DNA of 64,000 nucleotides, taken from Helicobacter marmotae (GTDB lineage Bacteria; Campylobacterota; Campylobacteria; Campylobacterales; Helicobacteraceae). Every line of letters starts with the position of its first letter. Within the stretch, counting starts at the first letter, position 1. The stretch spans positions 124,001-188,000 of the forward strand of contig NZ_NXLR01000001.1 in assembly GCF_003364255.1 (NCBI RefSeq). Reading direction: 5' to 3'. The position numbers were made by a program, and so were the translations under genes. Of this stretch, positions 56,609-64,000 are shown in pieces. The notes beneath the pieces are model-generated. The model saw only the letters and a list, made by a program, of their open reading frames with translations. It was not told the origin of the DNA and did no database searches.

Positions 56609-58486
56609 ATGGCAAAAGTAATTGGTATAGACTTAGGAACAACAAATTCTGCAATGGCAGTGTATGAGGGCAATGAGGCAAAAATTATTGCAAATAAAGA
56701 AGGGAAAAACACTACCCCATCAATTGTGGCTTTCACAGATAAGGGTGAGATTCTCGTAGGAGAGCCTGCAAAGAGACAAGCCGTAACCAATCCAAAGAAA
56801 ACGATTTATTCGATTAAACGCATTATGGGCTTGATGTTCAATGAAGATAAGGCAAAAGAAGCTGAAAAACGACTTCCTTATAATATAGTCGATAGAAATG
56901 GCGCGTGTGCGGTAGAAATTGCGGATAAAATCTACACACCTCAAGAGATTTCTGCAAAGATTCTGATGAAAATTAAAGAAGATGCACAAAGTTATCTTGG
57001 TGAAGAAGTTACAGAAGCCGTAATCACCGTTCCTGCGTATTTTAATGATTCTCAACGCAAGGCGACAAAAGAGGCAGGGACTATCGCTGGATTAAATGTA
57101 TTAAGAATCATCAATGAACCTACTTCAGCAGCTTTAGCGTATGGATTAGATAAAAAAGAGGCAGAAAAGATTATGGTATATGACTTAGGCGGGGGGACAT
57201 TTGATGTTACCGTGCTAGAGACGGGAGATAATGTCGTAGAAGTGCTTGCTACAGGCGGAGATGCGTTCTTAGGCGGAGATGATTTTGATAATAGAATTAT
57301 CGATTGGGCAGCAGAAGAATTTAAAAGTGATGAGGGCATAGACCTTAAAAATGATGTTATGGCATTGCAACGACTAAAAGACGCAGCAGAAAATGCCAAA
57401 AAAGAGTTAAGTAGCGCACAAGAGACAGAAATCAACCTCCCATTTATCACTGCTGATGCAAGCGGTCCTAAACACTTGGTGAAAAAAATCACTCGTGCGA
57501 AGTTTGAAAGTTTGATTGATGATTTGATTGAAGCTACGATTAAAAAAATTGAGTTTGTGATTAAAGATGCAGGGCTTACACAAAGTGATATTTCTGAAGT
57601 CGTTATGGTAGGGGGCTCTACGCGGATTCCCAAAGTGCAGGAGCGCGTAAAGGCTTTCATTGGTAAAGAATTGAATAAATCAGTGAATCCCGATGAGGTC
57701 GTGGCTGTAGGTGCAGCGGTGCAAGGTGGTGTATTGAAGGGCGATGTCAAAGATGTGCTTTTACTTGATGTTACACCATTAAGCTTGGGTATTGAAACAG
57801 CTGGAGGGATTTGTACAAAAGTAGTAGAGAGAGGGGTAACCATCCCTACGAAGAAAACGCAAATTTTCTCAACGTATGAAGATAATCAACCAGCGGTTAG
57901 CATTAATGTTTTGCAAGGTGAGAGAGAGCTTGCTAAGGATAATAAATCCCTAGGACGATTTGATTTAAGTGGCATACCTGCTGCCCCACGAGGCGTGCCA
58001 CAAATTGAAGTTACCTTTGATATTGATGCTAATGGTATTCTCACGGTTTCTGCCAAAGATAAAACCACAGGCAAATCTCAAGAGATTAAGATTAGCGGCT
58101 CAAGTGGGCTCTCAGATTCTGAAATTGAAAAAATGGTCAAAGAAGCAGAATTGCATAAAGAAGAAGATAAAAAGAAAAAGGAAGTGATTGAATTACGCAA
58201 TAGCGCAGATTCTTTAGCGTATCAAACCAAAAAGAGCCTTGAAGAATTTAAAGATAAAATAGAGCCAAGTGAGGCAGAGCAGATTCAGAGTGCCTTAAGC
58301 GCCCTTGAAGAAACGCTTAAAAATGAAAATGCTTCAAAAGAAGAGCTTGAAGCGAAGATGAAAGCCTTAAGTGAGGCTAGTGCGAAGCTCGCTCAAGCAG
58401 CATATGCTAAAGAACAAGGTGGGGCGCAAAATGGCGCAGATACAAAGAAAAAAGATGATGATGTGATTGATGCAGAGGTTGAATGA
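56609..58486 (+). CDS. dnaK: Chaperone DnaK (Hsp70)
   Basis: 625 residues. ATPase domain begins [14 protein letters not shown], with [14 protein letters not shown] (near residue 190) and [14 protein letters not shown] (near 330). The linker [14 protein letters not shown] (near 386) leads to the substrate domain and lid, ending in the acidic tail DVIDAEVE. It works with GrpE, encoded just upstream, and DnaJ, not in the window. AAGGAG precedes the ATG. Confidence 0.97.
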   Translation: MAKVIGIDLGTTNSAMAVYEGNEAKIIANKEGKNTTPSIVAFTDKGEILVGEPAKRQAVTNPKKTIYSIKRIMGLMFNEDKAKEAEKRLPYNIVDRNGACAVEIADKIYTPQEISAKILMKIKEDAQSYLGEEVTEAVITVPAYFNDSQRKATKEAGTIAGLNVLRIINEPTSAALAYGLDKKEAEKIMVYDLGGGTFDVTVLETGDNVVEVLATGGDAFLGGDDFDNRIIDWAAEEFKSDEGIDLKNDVMALQRLKDAAENAKKELSSAQETEINLPFITADASGPKHLVKKITRAKFESLIDDLIEATIKKIEFVIKDAGLTQSDISEVVMVGGSTRIPKVQERVKAFIGKELNKSVNPDEVVAVGAAVQGGVLKGDVKDVLLLDVTPLSLGIETAGGICTKVVERGVTIPTKKTQIFSTYEDNQPAVSINVLQGERELAKDNKSLGRFDLSGIPAAPRGVPQIEVTFDIDANGILTVSAKDKTTGKSQEIKISGSSGLSDSEIEKMVKEAELHKEEDKKKKEVIELRNSADSLAYQTKKSLEEFKDKIEPSEAEQIQSALSALEETLKNENASKEELEAKMKALSEASAKLAQAAYAKEQGGAQNGADTKKKDDDVIDAEVE

Positions 58487-59453
58487 TAAACCTCATATTA
58501 TGATTCTCGCTACAGGCGGCACTATTGCTGGTGTAGCCCAAGAGAACACACAAGATTACACAAGCGGTGTATTGCCTATAGATACACTGCTTGAATCGCT
58601 CCCTAAGCTCCAAACTCTCGCCCATATCCATACAAAGCAAATATGCAATATCGATAGTGCTAATATGAGTGATGATATATGGCTTATGCTAGATTCTGAA
58701 ATTCGCGCTACCCTTGCAGACCCTCTTTATAGCGGGGTTGTTATTACACATGGCACAGATACTATGGAAGAGAGTGCGTTTTTTGTGCATTTAGTGAGCA
58801 AGTCTCAAAAGCCCATAGTCTTCACAGGAGCTATGCGCCACTTTTATGCCCTAGATTCTGATGGAGGCAGAAATCTCTATAATGCCTTGCTTGTAGCCAT
58901 TCATAGCGAGGCAGCAGGGGTTATGGTATGCCTTAATGGAGCAATTTTCTCCGCTCTTGATGTGAGTAAAACCCACACGCTAAATCTTAATGCCTTTAGC
59001 TCGCCTAAGCCTTTGGGATATATTGCAAATGATATGGTGCATTTTTACACTCCTCCCCATCCATTGCCTTTGCAAGGATATTTTCATATAGAATCCACAT
59101 GTGCCTTTCCCCGCGTAGATATACTTTACTCCTATAGCAATGATGGCTCTAGCATAGCTGCCAAAGCTCTCTTTGAGAATGGCACAAAAGGCTTAGTAAT
59201 CGCTAGTAGCGGAGCAGGAAGTATCCATAAGGAGCACAAACGCACGCTTATAGCCTTAATGCAGCAGGGCTTAGTGGTCGTAATCAGCTCACGCATTAAT
59301 CAAGGTAGAGTGCAAATCAATAAAGCCACTTTGCAAGAGGGCTTTATAAGTGCTAAGCATTTAAACCCACAAAAGGCGCGTGTATTGCTTATGTTAGCAC
59401 TTTCTCAGGGTATGGATAGGGCAAAGATTGCTGCATTATATGAGTGTTTATAA
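58470..59453 (+). CDS. L-asparaginase, type II-like fold
   Basis: 327 residues with both asparaginase signatures: [11 protein letters not shown] (first Thr nucleophile, about residue 15) and [16 protein letters not shown] (second Thr, about 93). It converts asparagine to aspartate and ammonia. No signal peptide is seen from this start, so it is probably cytoplasmic. It overlaps the dnaK end by 17 bases; ATG 58470 is the most likely start, with a poor ribosome site. Confidence 0.88.
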   Translation: MQRLNDKPHIMILATGGTIAGVAQENTQDYTSGVLPIDTLLESLPKLQTLAHIHTKQICNIDSANMSDDIWLMLDSEIRATLADPLYSGVVITHGTDTMEESAFFVHLVSKSQKPIVFTGAMRHFYALDSDGGRNLYNALLVAIHSEAAGVMVCLNGAIFSALDVSKTHTLNLNAFSSPKPLGYIANDMVHFYTPPHPLPLQGYFHIESTCAFPRVDILYSYSNDGSSIAAKALFENGTKGLVIASSGAGSIHKEHKRTLIALMQQGLVVVISSRINQGRVQINKATLQEGFISAKHLNPQKARVLLMLALSQGMDRAKIAALYECL

Positions 59454-59543
59454 TCTTTTGTGCCCTCATCTTAAAATGCAATTACTTCATTTTGTTAGAA
59501 TATTTGCATTTGCTTTAATGTAATGTGTTTGTAAGGAGTAGGG

Positions 59544-59960
59544 GTGCGTATTTATCAGGTGAGAGTGTATTTTGAAGATACAGATTGTGGGGGCATTGTG
59601 TATCATACCAATTATCTTAAATATTGTGAGCGTGCGCGCAGTGAGCTATTTTTTAGCGTGAGTAGGCAGCCATTTTTAGATACAAGTGGCTTTGTGCTAA
59701 AGCGCGTGAATGCAGAGTTTATCTCAAGTGCGCGTTTGGGAGATATGCTTGAAGTGCGTAGTGTGCTGAGCCAAGCTAAAAGCGCCTCTGTATCACTCAA
59801 GCAAGATATTTATAGAATCTACAATGCAAGCTCACAGATTCAATGTGAAGAGCTTATCTTTAGTGCAGATATTGTGCTTGCCTTTGTAGATGTGAAATAC
59901 GCTAAAGTATGTAAAATCCCTCCATATATGCGTGAAATTCTGCTCTCTTTAGGAGGCTAG
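59544..59960 (+). CDS. ybgC: YbgC-like acyl-CoA thioesterase
   Basis: 138 residues, hot-dog fold with the active-site stretch YFEDTDCGGIVYHTNYLKY (residues about 9-27). It hydrolyses short acyl-CoA or acyl-ACP. The start is GTG after AAGGAGTAGGG. It is followed two bases later by the DUF493 gene; both have neighbouring homologues in H. pylori (HP0496, HP0495). Confidence 0.88.
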   Translation: MRIYQVRVYFEDTDCGGIVYHTNYLKYCERARSELFFSVSRQPFLDTSGFVLKRVNAEFISSARLGDMLEVRSVLSQAKSASVSLKQDIYRIYNASSQIQCEELIFSADIVLAFVDVKYAKVCKIPPYMREILLSLGG

Positions 59961-59962
59961 TT

Positions 59963-60220
59963 ATGAATCTTGATATACCAAAACCAGATATACATTATCC
60001 TTGTCAATGGGAGTATTGTGTGATTGGCTCAAATGAAGCCCTTTTGCGTGAGTTGATATTTGAAATTATGCCACGTGAATATAGTATGAAGCTTGGCAAA
60101 CGCTCATCAAATGGACGTTTTGTGAGCTTGCATGTGAGCTTAGAGGTGCAAAACAAAGAGGAGAGAGATCATATTTTTACACAACTCTCCCAAAATGAGC
60201 ATATTAAAATGGTGCTTTAA
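59963..60220 (+). CDS. DUF493 (YbeD-like) protein
   Basis: 85 residues matching the small DUF493/YbeD family (YCVIGSNEALLRELIFEI; SNGRFVSLHVSLEVQN; the ACT-like alpha/beta layout). Function unknown; a regulatory ligand-binding role is guessed for the family. It is coupled to ybgC and followed by mqnA. Confidence 0.8.
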   Translation: MNLDIPKPDIHYPCQWEYCVIGSNEALLRELIFEIMPREYSMKLGKRSSNGRFVSLHVSLEVQNKEERDHIFTQLSQNEHIKMVL

Positions 60221-60229
60221 AGGGCTTGT

Positions 60230-60913
60230 ATGCGCTTTGGCAAGATAGAATACCTAAACCTACTCCCCTTTGATGTGTTTATTAAAAAATATCCAGCCCC
60301 TGCACATTTTAAGGCATTTTTAGAAATGAGAAAGTCCTATCCATCACGATTGAATAAAGACTTTTTATACCGCCGCATTGATGCGGGGTTTATCTCAAGT
60401 ATTGCAGGCTATGAGAGTGTGCGTAAAAGGCGGGCAAGTTGTGCGGGTATTGTCGCTAAAGGTGCGGTATGGAGCGTGCTTGCCCTCCCTAAGGCGCAAA
60501 AAGATGACTACCAATCAGCCTCTTCTAATGCTTTAGCAAAGATTTTAGGCATCAGTGGAGAGATTTTAATTGGCGATAGGGCTTTAAAGTATAAACTCAA
60601 TGGAGGGGTGGGGATTGATTTAGGAGAGAAATGGTGGGAGAAGCATCATCTAGGCTTTAGCTTTGGGCGATTGTGCTTTAATCAATATGCGATGTTTTAT
60701 CGTAATCTCGCCCTCTCTTTTGTGCGTAAAAGAGTAAAGATACCCTACTATATCTTGCAGGCGCGTGGGAGAGAAAGTCAAATAGCAAGTAAAGACATTT
60801 TAAGATATTTAGCACATATCCATTATCGCGTGGGGAAAAAGGAAGAGATAGCCCTTAGGAGATTCTATGCGCAAATGCGATTAAAGGGCATTAAAAAGCC
60901 TATGCGTTTTTGA
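60230..60913 (+). CDS. mqnA: MqnA-like chorismate dehydratase
   Basis: 227 residues of the MqnA/MqnD periplasmic-binding-protein fold (FGKIEYLNLLPFDVF at the start; RRIDAGFISSIAG; ILIGDRALKYKL). It makes 3-enolpyruvoyl-benzoate in the futalosine route to menaquinone, the route used by Helicobacter. Shorter than many MqnA proteins (about 260-280), with an abbreviated C-terminus ending in basic residues. Confidence 0.78.
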   Translation: MRFGKIEYLNLLPFDVFIKKYPAPAHFKAFLEMRKSYPSRLNKDFLYRRIDAGFISSIAGYESVRKRRASCAGIVAKGAVWSVLALPKAQKDDYQSASSNALAKILGISGEILIGDRALKYKLNGGVGIDLGEKWWEKHHLGFSFGRLCFNQYAMFYRNLALSFVRKRVKIPYYILQARGRESQIASKDILRYLAHIHYRVGKKEEIALRRFYAQMRLKGIKKPMRF

Positions 60914-60933
60914 AAGATTTATTACTTCTTGGT

Positions 60934-60939
60934 TATAAT
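60934..60939 (+). promoter_or_regulatory. TATAAT -10 box before the TrkA-like gene
   Basis: A perfect TATAAT 33 bases before the GTG start at 60972. No clear -35 element is present. Confidence 0.35.
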
Positions 60940-60971
60940 AAATGCTTTAAATCCCCCTTAAAAGGCAATGT

Positions 60972-62411
60972 GTGAAAAAGACACTTATCATTGCAAATGG
61001 CAGAGTTGCAACCATTTTTCTTCAAACGATTATGGATAAATATTTTAGCAATGATTATTATGTGGTCATACTCAAAGATATGTGCTTTATCCCCGAGAAA
61101 GTCCCAAGCTCCTTTGAATTTCATCAGTTTGATTATACTTCTGCTTTCAGAATGGAGCAGGTGATGAGTGATGATATTGATAATATCTTTCTCGTGCTTG
61201 AAGAAAGCAATGAAATCATCGCTACTTATGAGCTTCTTCGCACATTGAGTAAAAAAACGCGCATTGTCCTAAGCCTTGAGCAAGAAAACTTAAGTAAGTC
61301 CATGCAAAATGATAGCAATTTGGTGGTGCTAAGCCTTGAGCAAATCATGGCAAATAAATTTATCGAACGTCTCCCCCATATCCCGCTTATTCCCCGTAGC
61401 TTTGGTTTGGGGCAGGGGGAGATTATGCAAGTGGCTATCCCTAGTGGGAGTATCTTTGCTTATAGGCATATTGGCTCTATAGAGCAAAGTAAATGGCGTA
61501 TTGTGGGCATTTATCGGCGCGGTGAGTTGCTTTTAAGCACGCATCATTTGGTGATTCAGCCAAGTGATAGCCTGCTTATAGCGGGCAATCCTAAAGTGCT
61601 AAATGATGTGTATATGCGCATTAAGAGTGATATTGGGCAGTTTCCCGCCCCTTTTGGGAGAGATATTTTCCTCTATGTGGATATGTCATTATCAAATGAG
61701 CATAGAATCTACAATGACATTCAAGATGCCCTCTTTTTACACGCTAATCTTAAAAACAACAAACTTTTTATTCATATCCTTAATCCGTCTAATTTTGCAT
61801 TCCTTGAGATGATAAAGGCTTCAGAATCAAAAAATGTCCAAATAAGGGTAGATTATAGCAATGCAAGCTTTCGGGAGAAAATCGCTAAAGATTCACAAAA
61901 ACGTTTTGGTTTGGTGATTATCAATCAGGATATTTTCGCCTCTTCTAAAAATCGCAAAGTGCTTTATGACTTATCTATCCCCGTACTAAAGACAGGTTGG
62001 GAGCATATTGAGGCATGTAAGCAGAGCTTTGTGGTGTTAAGCGAAAATATGGGGAATACAGAGAATGTCGCTTCGGTGGTGTTTGATGTATCAAAGCAGC
62101 TTCAAACGCATATTGATGTGTATGATTATGATACAGATGCGTCCTATCATAATGAAATTGTGCAGAGATATGAAGAGCTTAGCCGTATTTTTGAATGCCA
62201 AATGCACACGATACAAACTGATGAGAAAAATCCTATTTTATACCTGCAAGATAGCTTTATCCCTTATTTGTGCTTTGTGCCTTTTGAGCGCAATATCTCC
62301 CGCACGAAGTTTTTTTCATTTTTCTCTACTGATGTGCATAAGATTGCCTCTATGAATAATAAAAACCCCCAAATTTTTATCCCGCTCTCTCAAGGCAAGC
62401 AGAAAGGATAA
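60972..62411 (+). CDS. TrkA-like NAD/K-binding protein (COG3400 type)
   Basis: 479 residues with an N-terminal Rossmann-like domain (LIIANGRVATIFLQTIM), a TrkA-C-like domain at about 145-215 (MQVAIPSGSIFAYRHIG; VGIYRRGELLLSTHHLVIQP; DSLLIAGNP), and a second Rossmann-like half. No membrane helices. Likely a regulatory, ligand-binding protein linked to potassium or ion transport; the MscS-type gene two genes downstream fits this. The start is GTG with AAAAGGC upstream. Confidence 0.65.
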   Translation: MKKTLIIANGRVATIFLQTIMDKYFSNDYYVVILKDMCFIPEKVPSSFEFHQFDYTSAFRMEQVMSDDIDNIFLVLEESNEIIATYELLRTLSKKTRIVLSLEQENLSKSMQNDSNLVVLSLEQIMANKFIERLPHIPLIPRSFGLGQGEIMQVAIPSGSIFAYRHIGSIEQSKWRIVGIYRRGELLLSTHHLVIQPSDSLLIAGNPKVLNDVYMRIKSDIGQFPAPFGRDIFLYVDMSLSNEHRIYNDIQDALFLHANLKNNKLFIHILNPSNFAFLEMIKASESKNVQIRVDYSNASFREKIAKDSQKRFGLVIINQDIFASSKNRKVLYDLSIPVLKTGWEHIEACKQSFVVLSENMGNTENVASVVFDVSKQLQTHIDVYDYDTDASYHNEIVQRYEELSRIFECQMHTIQTDEKNPILYLQDSFIPYLCFVPFERNISRTKFFSFFSTDVHKIASMNNKNPQIFIPLSQGKQKG

Positions 62412-62414
62412 GGT

Positions 62415-63470
62415 ATGACTATAGAGATTCAAACCCAAAGTGCGCAATACCCTATTCATATTGGCGCCATCCCTACTCTAGAATCCCCCCATAAGGTGCT
62501 TATTGTCTCAAATCCTAAAGTTGCTGGGCTGTATTTAGAGCGGGTTTTAGCACATATCCGCGCTAAAGAAGTCTATGTGTGTATTATCCCCGATGGCGAG
62601 CAGTATAAGAATATGCAAAGTATAGAGCATATCCTTGAATGTGCCTTTTGTCATCATTTAGATAGAAAGTCTTTAATGATAGCTTTAGGCGGAGGCGTGA
62701 TAGGCGATATGGTGGGGTTTGCAAGCGGTATTTATCAACGTGGCATTGATTTTATACAAATCCCCACTACACTTTTAGCACAAGTTGATGCCTCTGTGGG
62801 CGGTAAATGCGGTATTAATAATGCTTTTGGCAAGAATCTTGTGGGGCTTTTTCATCAACCAAAGGCAGTGTATATTGACCCAAGTATGCTTGCTACACTC
62901 CCTCCTAGAGAGTTTGGTGCGGGCATGGCAGAGATGATTAAAATGGCGGTGTGTTTTGATAGGGCATTTTTTGAAGAGTTGCTAAAAGCCCCCCTTAGGC
63001 TTGAAGATAGCGATACTTTAAGTGCAGCCATAGCTAGAAGCGTGAAGATAAAGGCAGAAGTTGTAAATGCTGATGAGAAAGAGCAAGGTATCCGCGCAGC
63101 ACTCAATTATGGGCATACTTTTGCTCACGTGATAGAGAATCTCACGCAATATAAGGAGTTCTTGCATGGGGAGGCAGTTAGCATAGGTATGTGTATGGCA
63201 AATGCCCTATCTTATGAATTAGGTATGCTCTCCCTTGATGAATGCCAAAGCATAGAGCATACGCTTAAAGCATATAATCTACCCACGCATTATGCTTTTA
63301 AAAACCCCCAGCATTTTTATGAAAAATTTTACCTTGATAAAAAAAGCACAGATTCTAAGATTATGTTTGTTCTCCCAAATGGTATTGGTGGGGTTAAACT
63401 CTGCTCAGATATACCTAAAGAGCGTGTATTAAAGGTATTAGCTTCTATGGGTGGCAAGAATGAGGATTGA
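62415..63470 (+). CDS. aroB: 3-dehydroquinate synthase
   Basis: 351 residues with NAD site GGGVIGDMVGFASGIYQRG (about residue 92), PTTLLAQVDASVGGKCGIN, and zinc ligands in LNYGHTFAHVIE and LHGEAVSIGM. It performs the second step of the shikimate pathway. It starts three bases after the preceding gene and overlaps the next by 11 bases. Confidence 0.95.
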   Translation: MTIEIQTQSAQYPIHIGAIPTLESPHKVLIVSNPKVAGLYLERVLAHIRAKEVYVCIIPDGEQYKNMQSIEHILECAFCHHLDRKSLMIALGGGVIGDMVGFASGIYQRGIDFIQIPTTLLAQVDASVGGKCGINNAFGKNLVGLFHQPKAVYIDPSMLATLPPREFGAGMAEMIKMAVCFDRAFFEELLKAPLRLEDSDTLSAAIARSVKIKAEVVNADEKEQGIRAALNYGHTFAHVIENLTQYKEFLHGEAVSIGMCMANALSYELGMLSLDECQSIEHTLKAYNLPTHYAFKNPQHFYEKFYLDKKSTDSKIMFVLPNGIGGVKLCSDIPKERVLKVLASMGGKNED

Positions 63471-64000
63471 AAGGGTTGTTTGCTTTTTGCTTTTTTTTGT
63501 CTATGTGACTATCGCACAAGATGGCATAAAGGGGCAAATAGAGCAAATTAACAAAGAGCTTGCAAGAAGCCATAATGTATGGCTCAAGCACTATATGAGT
63601 TTGCAAAGCTATAATGATATAGTCCATGAGCTAAATGCGCTTAAAGAGGAGATTCAGTCCCAGCCAAACCCATCGCGCTCGCTTACTCATCGTATAGAGA
63701 CACTCCAAAGGCAGCAGAATCTCCTTAAAGATTATGCCAAAGAGCCCTATAAGGCGCTCCTAGAAGTGAAAACTATCGAGGATATTCCCGAAATTACTAA
63801 TCCATTTTTAATCTTAAGTGGGTATTCCTTTATGAAATTGCTAAGAGAGCAGCAAGATATGCTCCAAAACAATCAAGAGAGTTTGCAAGCCTTGCTTGAT
63901 ATGGTGCGCAAAAAGTATGAGCTTTTGCTTGAGTTAAGCTATGTAGATAAATCTGTTGATGTAGCCAATGAAATAGCCTCTACGCAGAGAATGCTCGAAG
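63460..64000 (+). CDS. MscS-type channel family protein, N-terminal part (runs off window)
   Basis: 180 codons of an open frame from ATG 63460. A signal peptide (about 1-19, FLLFFVYVTIAQ) is followed by a long charged coiled-coil region (LQRQQNLLKDYAKEPYKALL; LLREQQDMLQNNQESLQALL). In H. pylori the gene after aroB (HP0284) encodes an MscS-family protein with such an N-terminal periplasmic part. The channel domain itself lies past the end, so the call is by position and architecture. Confidence 0.6.
   Translation, partial: MRIERVVCFLLFFVYVTIAQDGIKGQIEQINKELARSHNVWLKHYMSLQSYNDIVHELNALKEEIQSQPNPSRSLTHRIETLQRQQNLLKDYAKEPYKALLEVKTIEDIPEITNPFLILSGYSFMKLLREQQDMLQNNQESLQALLDMVRKKYELLLELSYVDKSVDVANEIASTQRMLE

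Noticed and set aside
57052-57843. Minus-strand frame of 263 codons within dnaK
   Set aside because: Long antisense frames are common opposite dnaK; the sense strand is unambiguous.

Overview
The window reads as a chromosomal segment of an enterohepatic-type Helicobacter. It is AT-rich, the genes are tightly packed, and several blocks keep the gene order I remember from H. pylori. These are csd3, a NUDIX gene, a pgbA-like gene and glcD (33.9-37.9 kb); flgM, a flgN-like gene and flgK (38.4-40.9 kb); cheV, cheA with receiver, and cheW (47.1-51.0 kb); hrcA, grpE and dnaK (55.2-58.5 kb); and a TrkA-like gene, aroB and an MscS-type gene (61.0-64.0 kb). Futalosine-pathway MqnA and an RF2 without a frameshift site also fit. 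The species cannot be fixed from the sequence alone.

Layout. 0-0.4 kb: an NfeD-like membrane protein. 0.4-1.5 kb: repeat debris. 1.5-6.7 kb: a lactate cassette, with L-lactate permease divergent from lutABC and a ModE-like regulator, bounded on both sides by repeat clusters (0.4-1.5 and 6.7-7.4 kb). 7.4-10.7 kb: bamD-like, lon and a small membrane protein on the minus strand. 10.8-17.6 kb: fliW, proC, tgt, rbfA, rimP, ribD, a trmN6-like gene and an unrecognised gene with a receiver-like C-terminus. 17.6-32.9 kb: one long minus-strand run containing a type IIG restriction-modification gene, ilvD, an SNF-family symporter, a GtrA-like protein, an autotransporter and a surface-glycan set (two polytopic membrane proteins, a SAM methyltransferase and a GT2 glycosyltransferase). 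32.9-33.9 kb: a second large repeat cluster. 33.9-41.6 kb: conserved cell-envelope and flagellar genes. 42.1-45.6 kb: an aldo/keto reductase and a BcgI-like restriction-modification pair flanked by repeats. 45.9-64 kb: prfB, chemotaxis genes, an LpxH/LpxJ-like hydrolase, argC, pepD, the heat-shock operon, asparaginase, ybgC, mqnA, aroB and the start of an MscS-type gene.

Two themes stand out. The first is phase variation. Six poly-C/G tracts of 9-12 bases are present. Two restriction-modification systems and one glycosyltransferase are out of frame in this copy, while two other glycan genes are in frame. Frame arithmetic gives the tract lengths that would restore each gene.

The second is two dispersed hairpin repeat families. 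Family A is a compact palindrome of about 94-98 bp with perfect terminal and internal inverted repeats. Family B is about 140-150 bp and contains stem-loops whose arms differ between copies but keep their pairing. The repeats lie at cassette borders. Family-A copies also sit in frame inside at least one membrane-protein gene and probably a second, so the repeats are translated as long hydrophilic loops.
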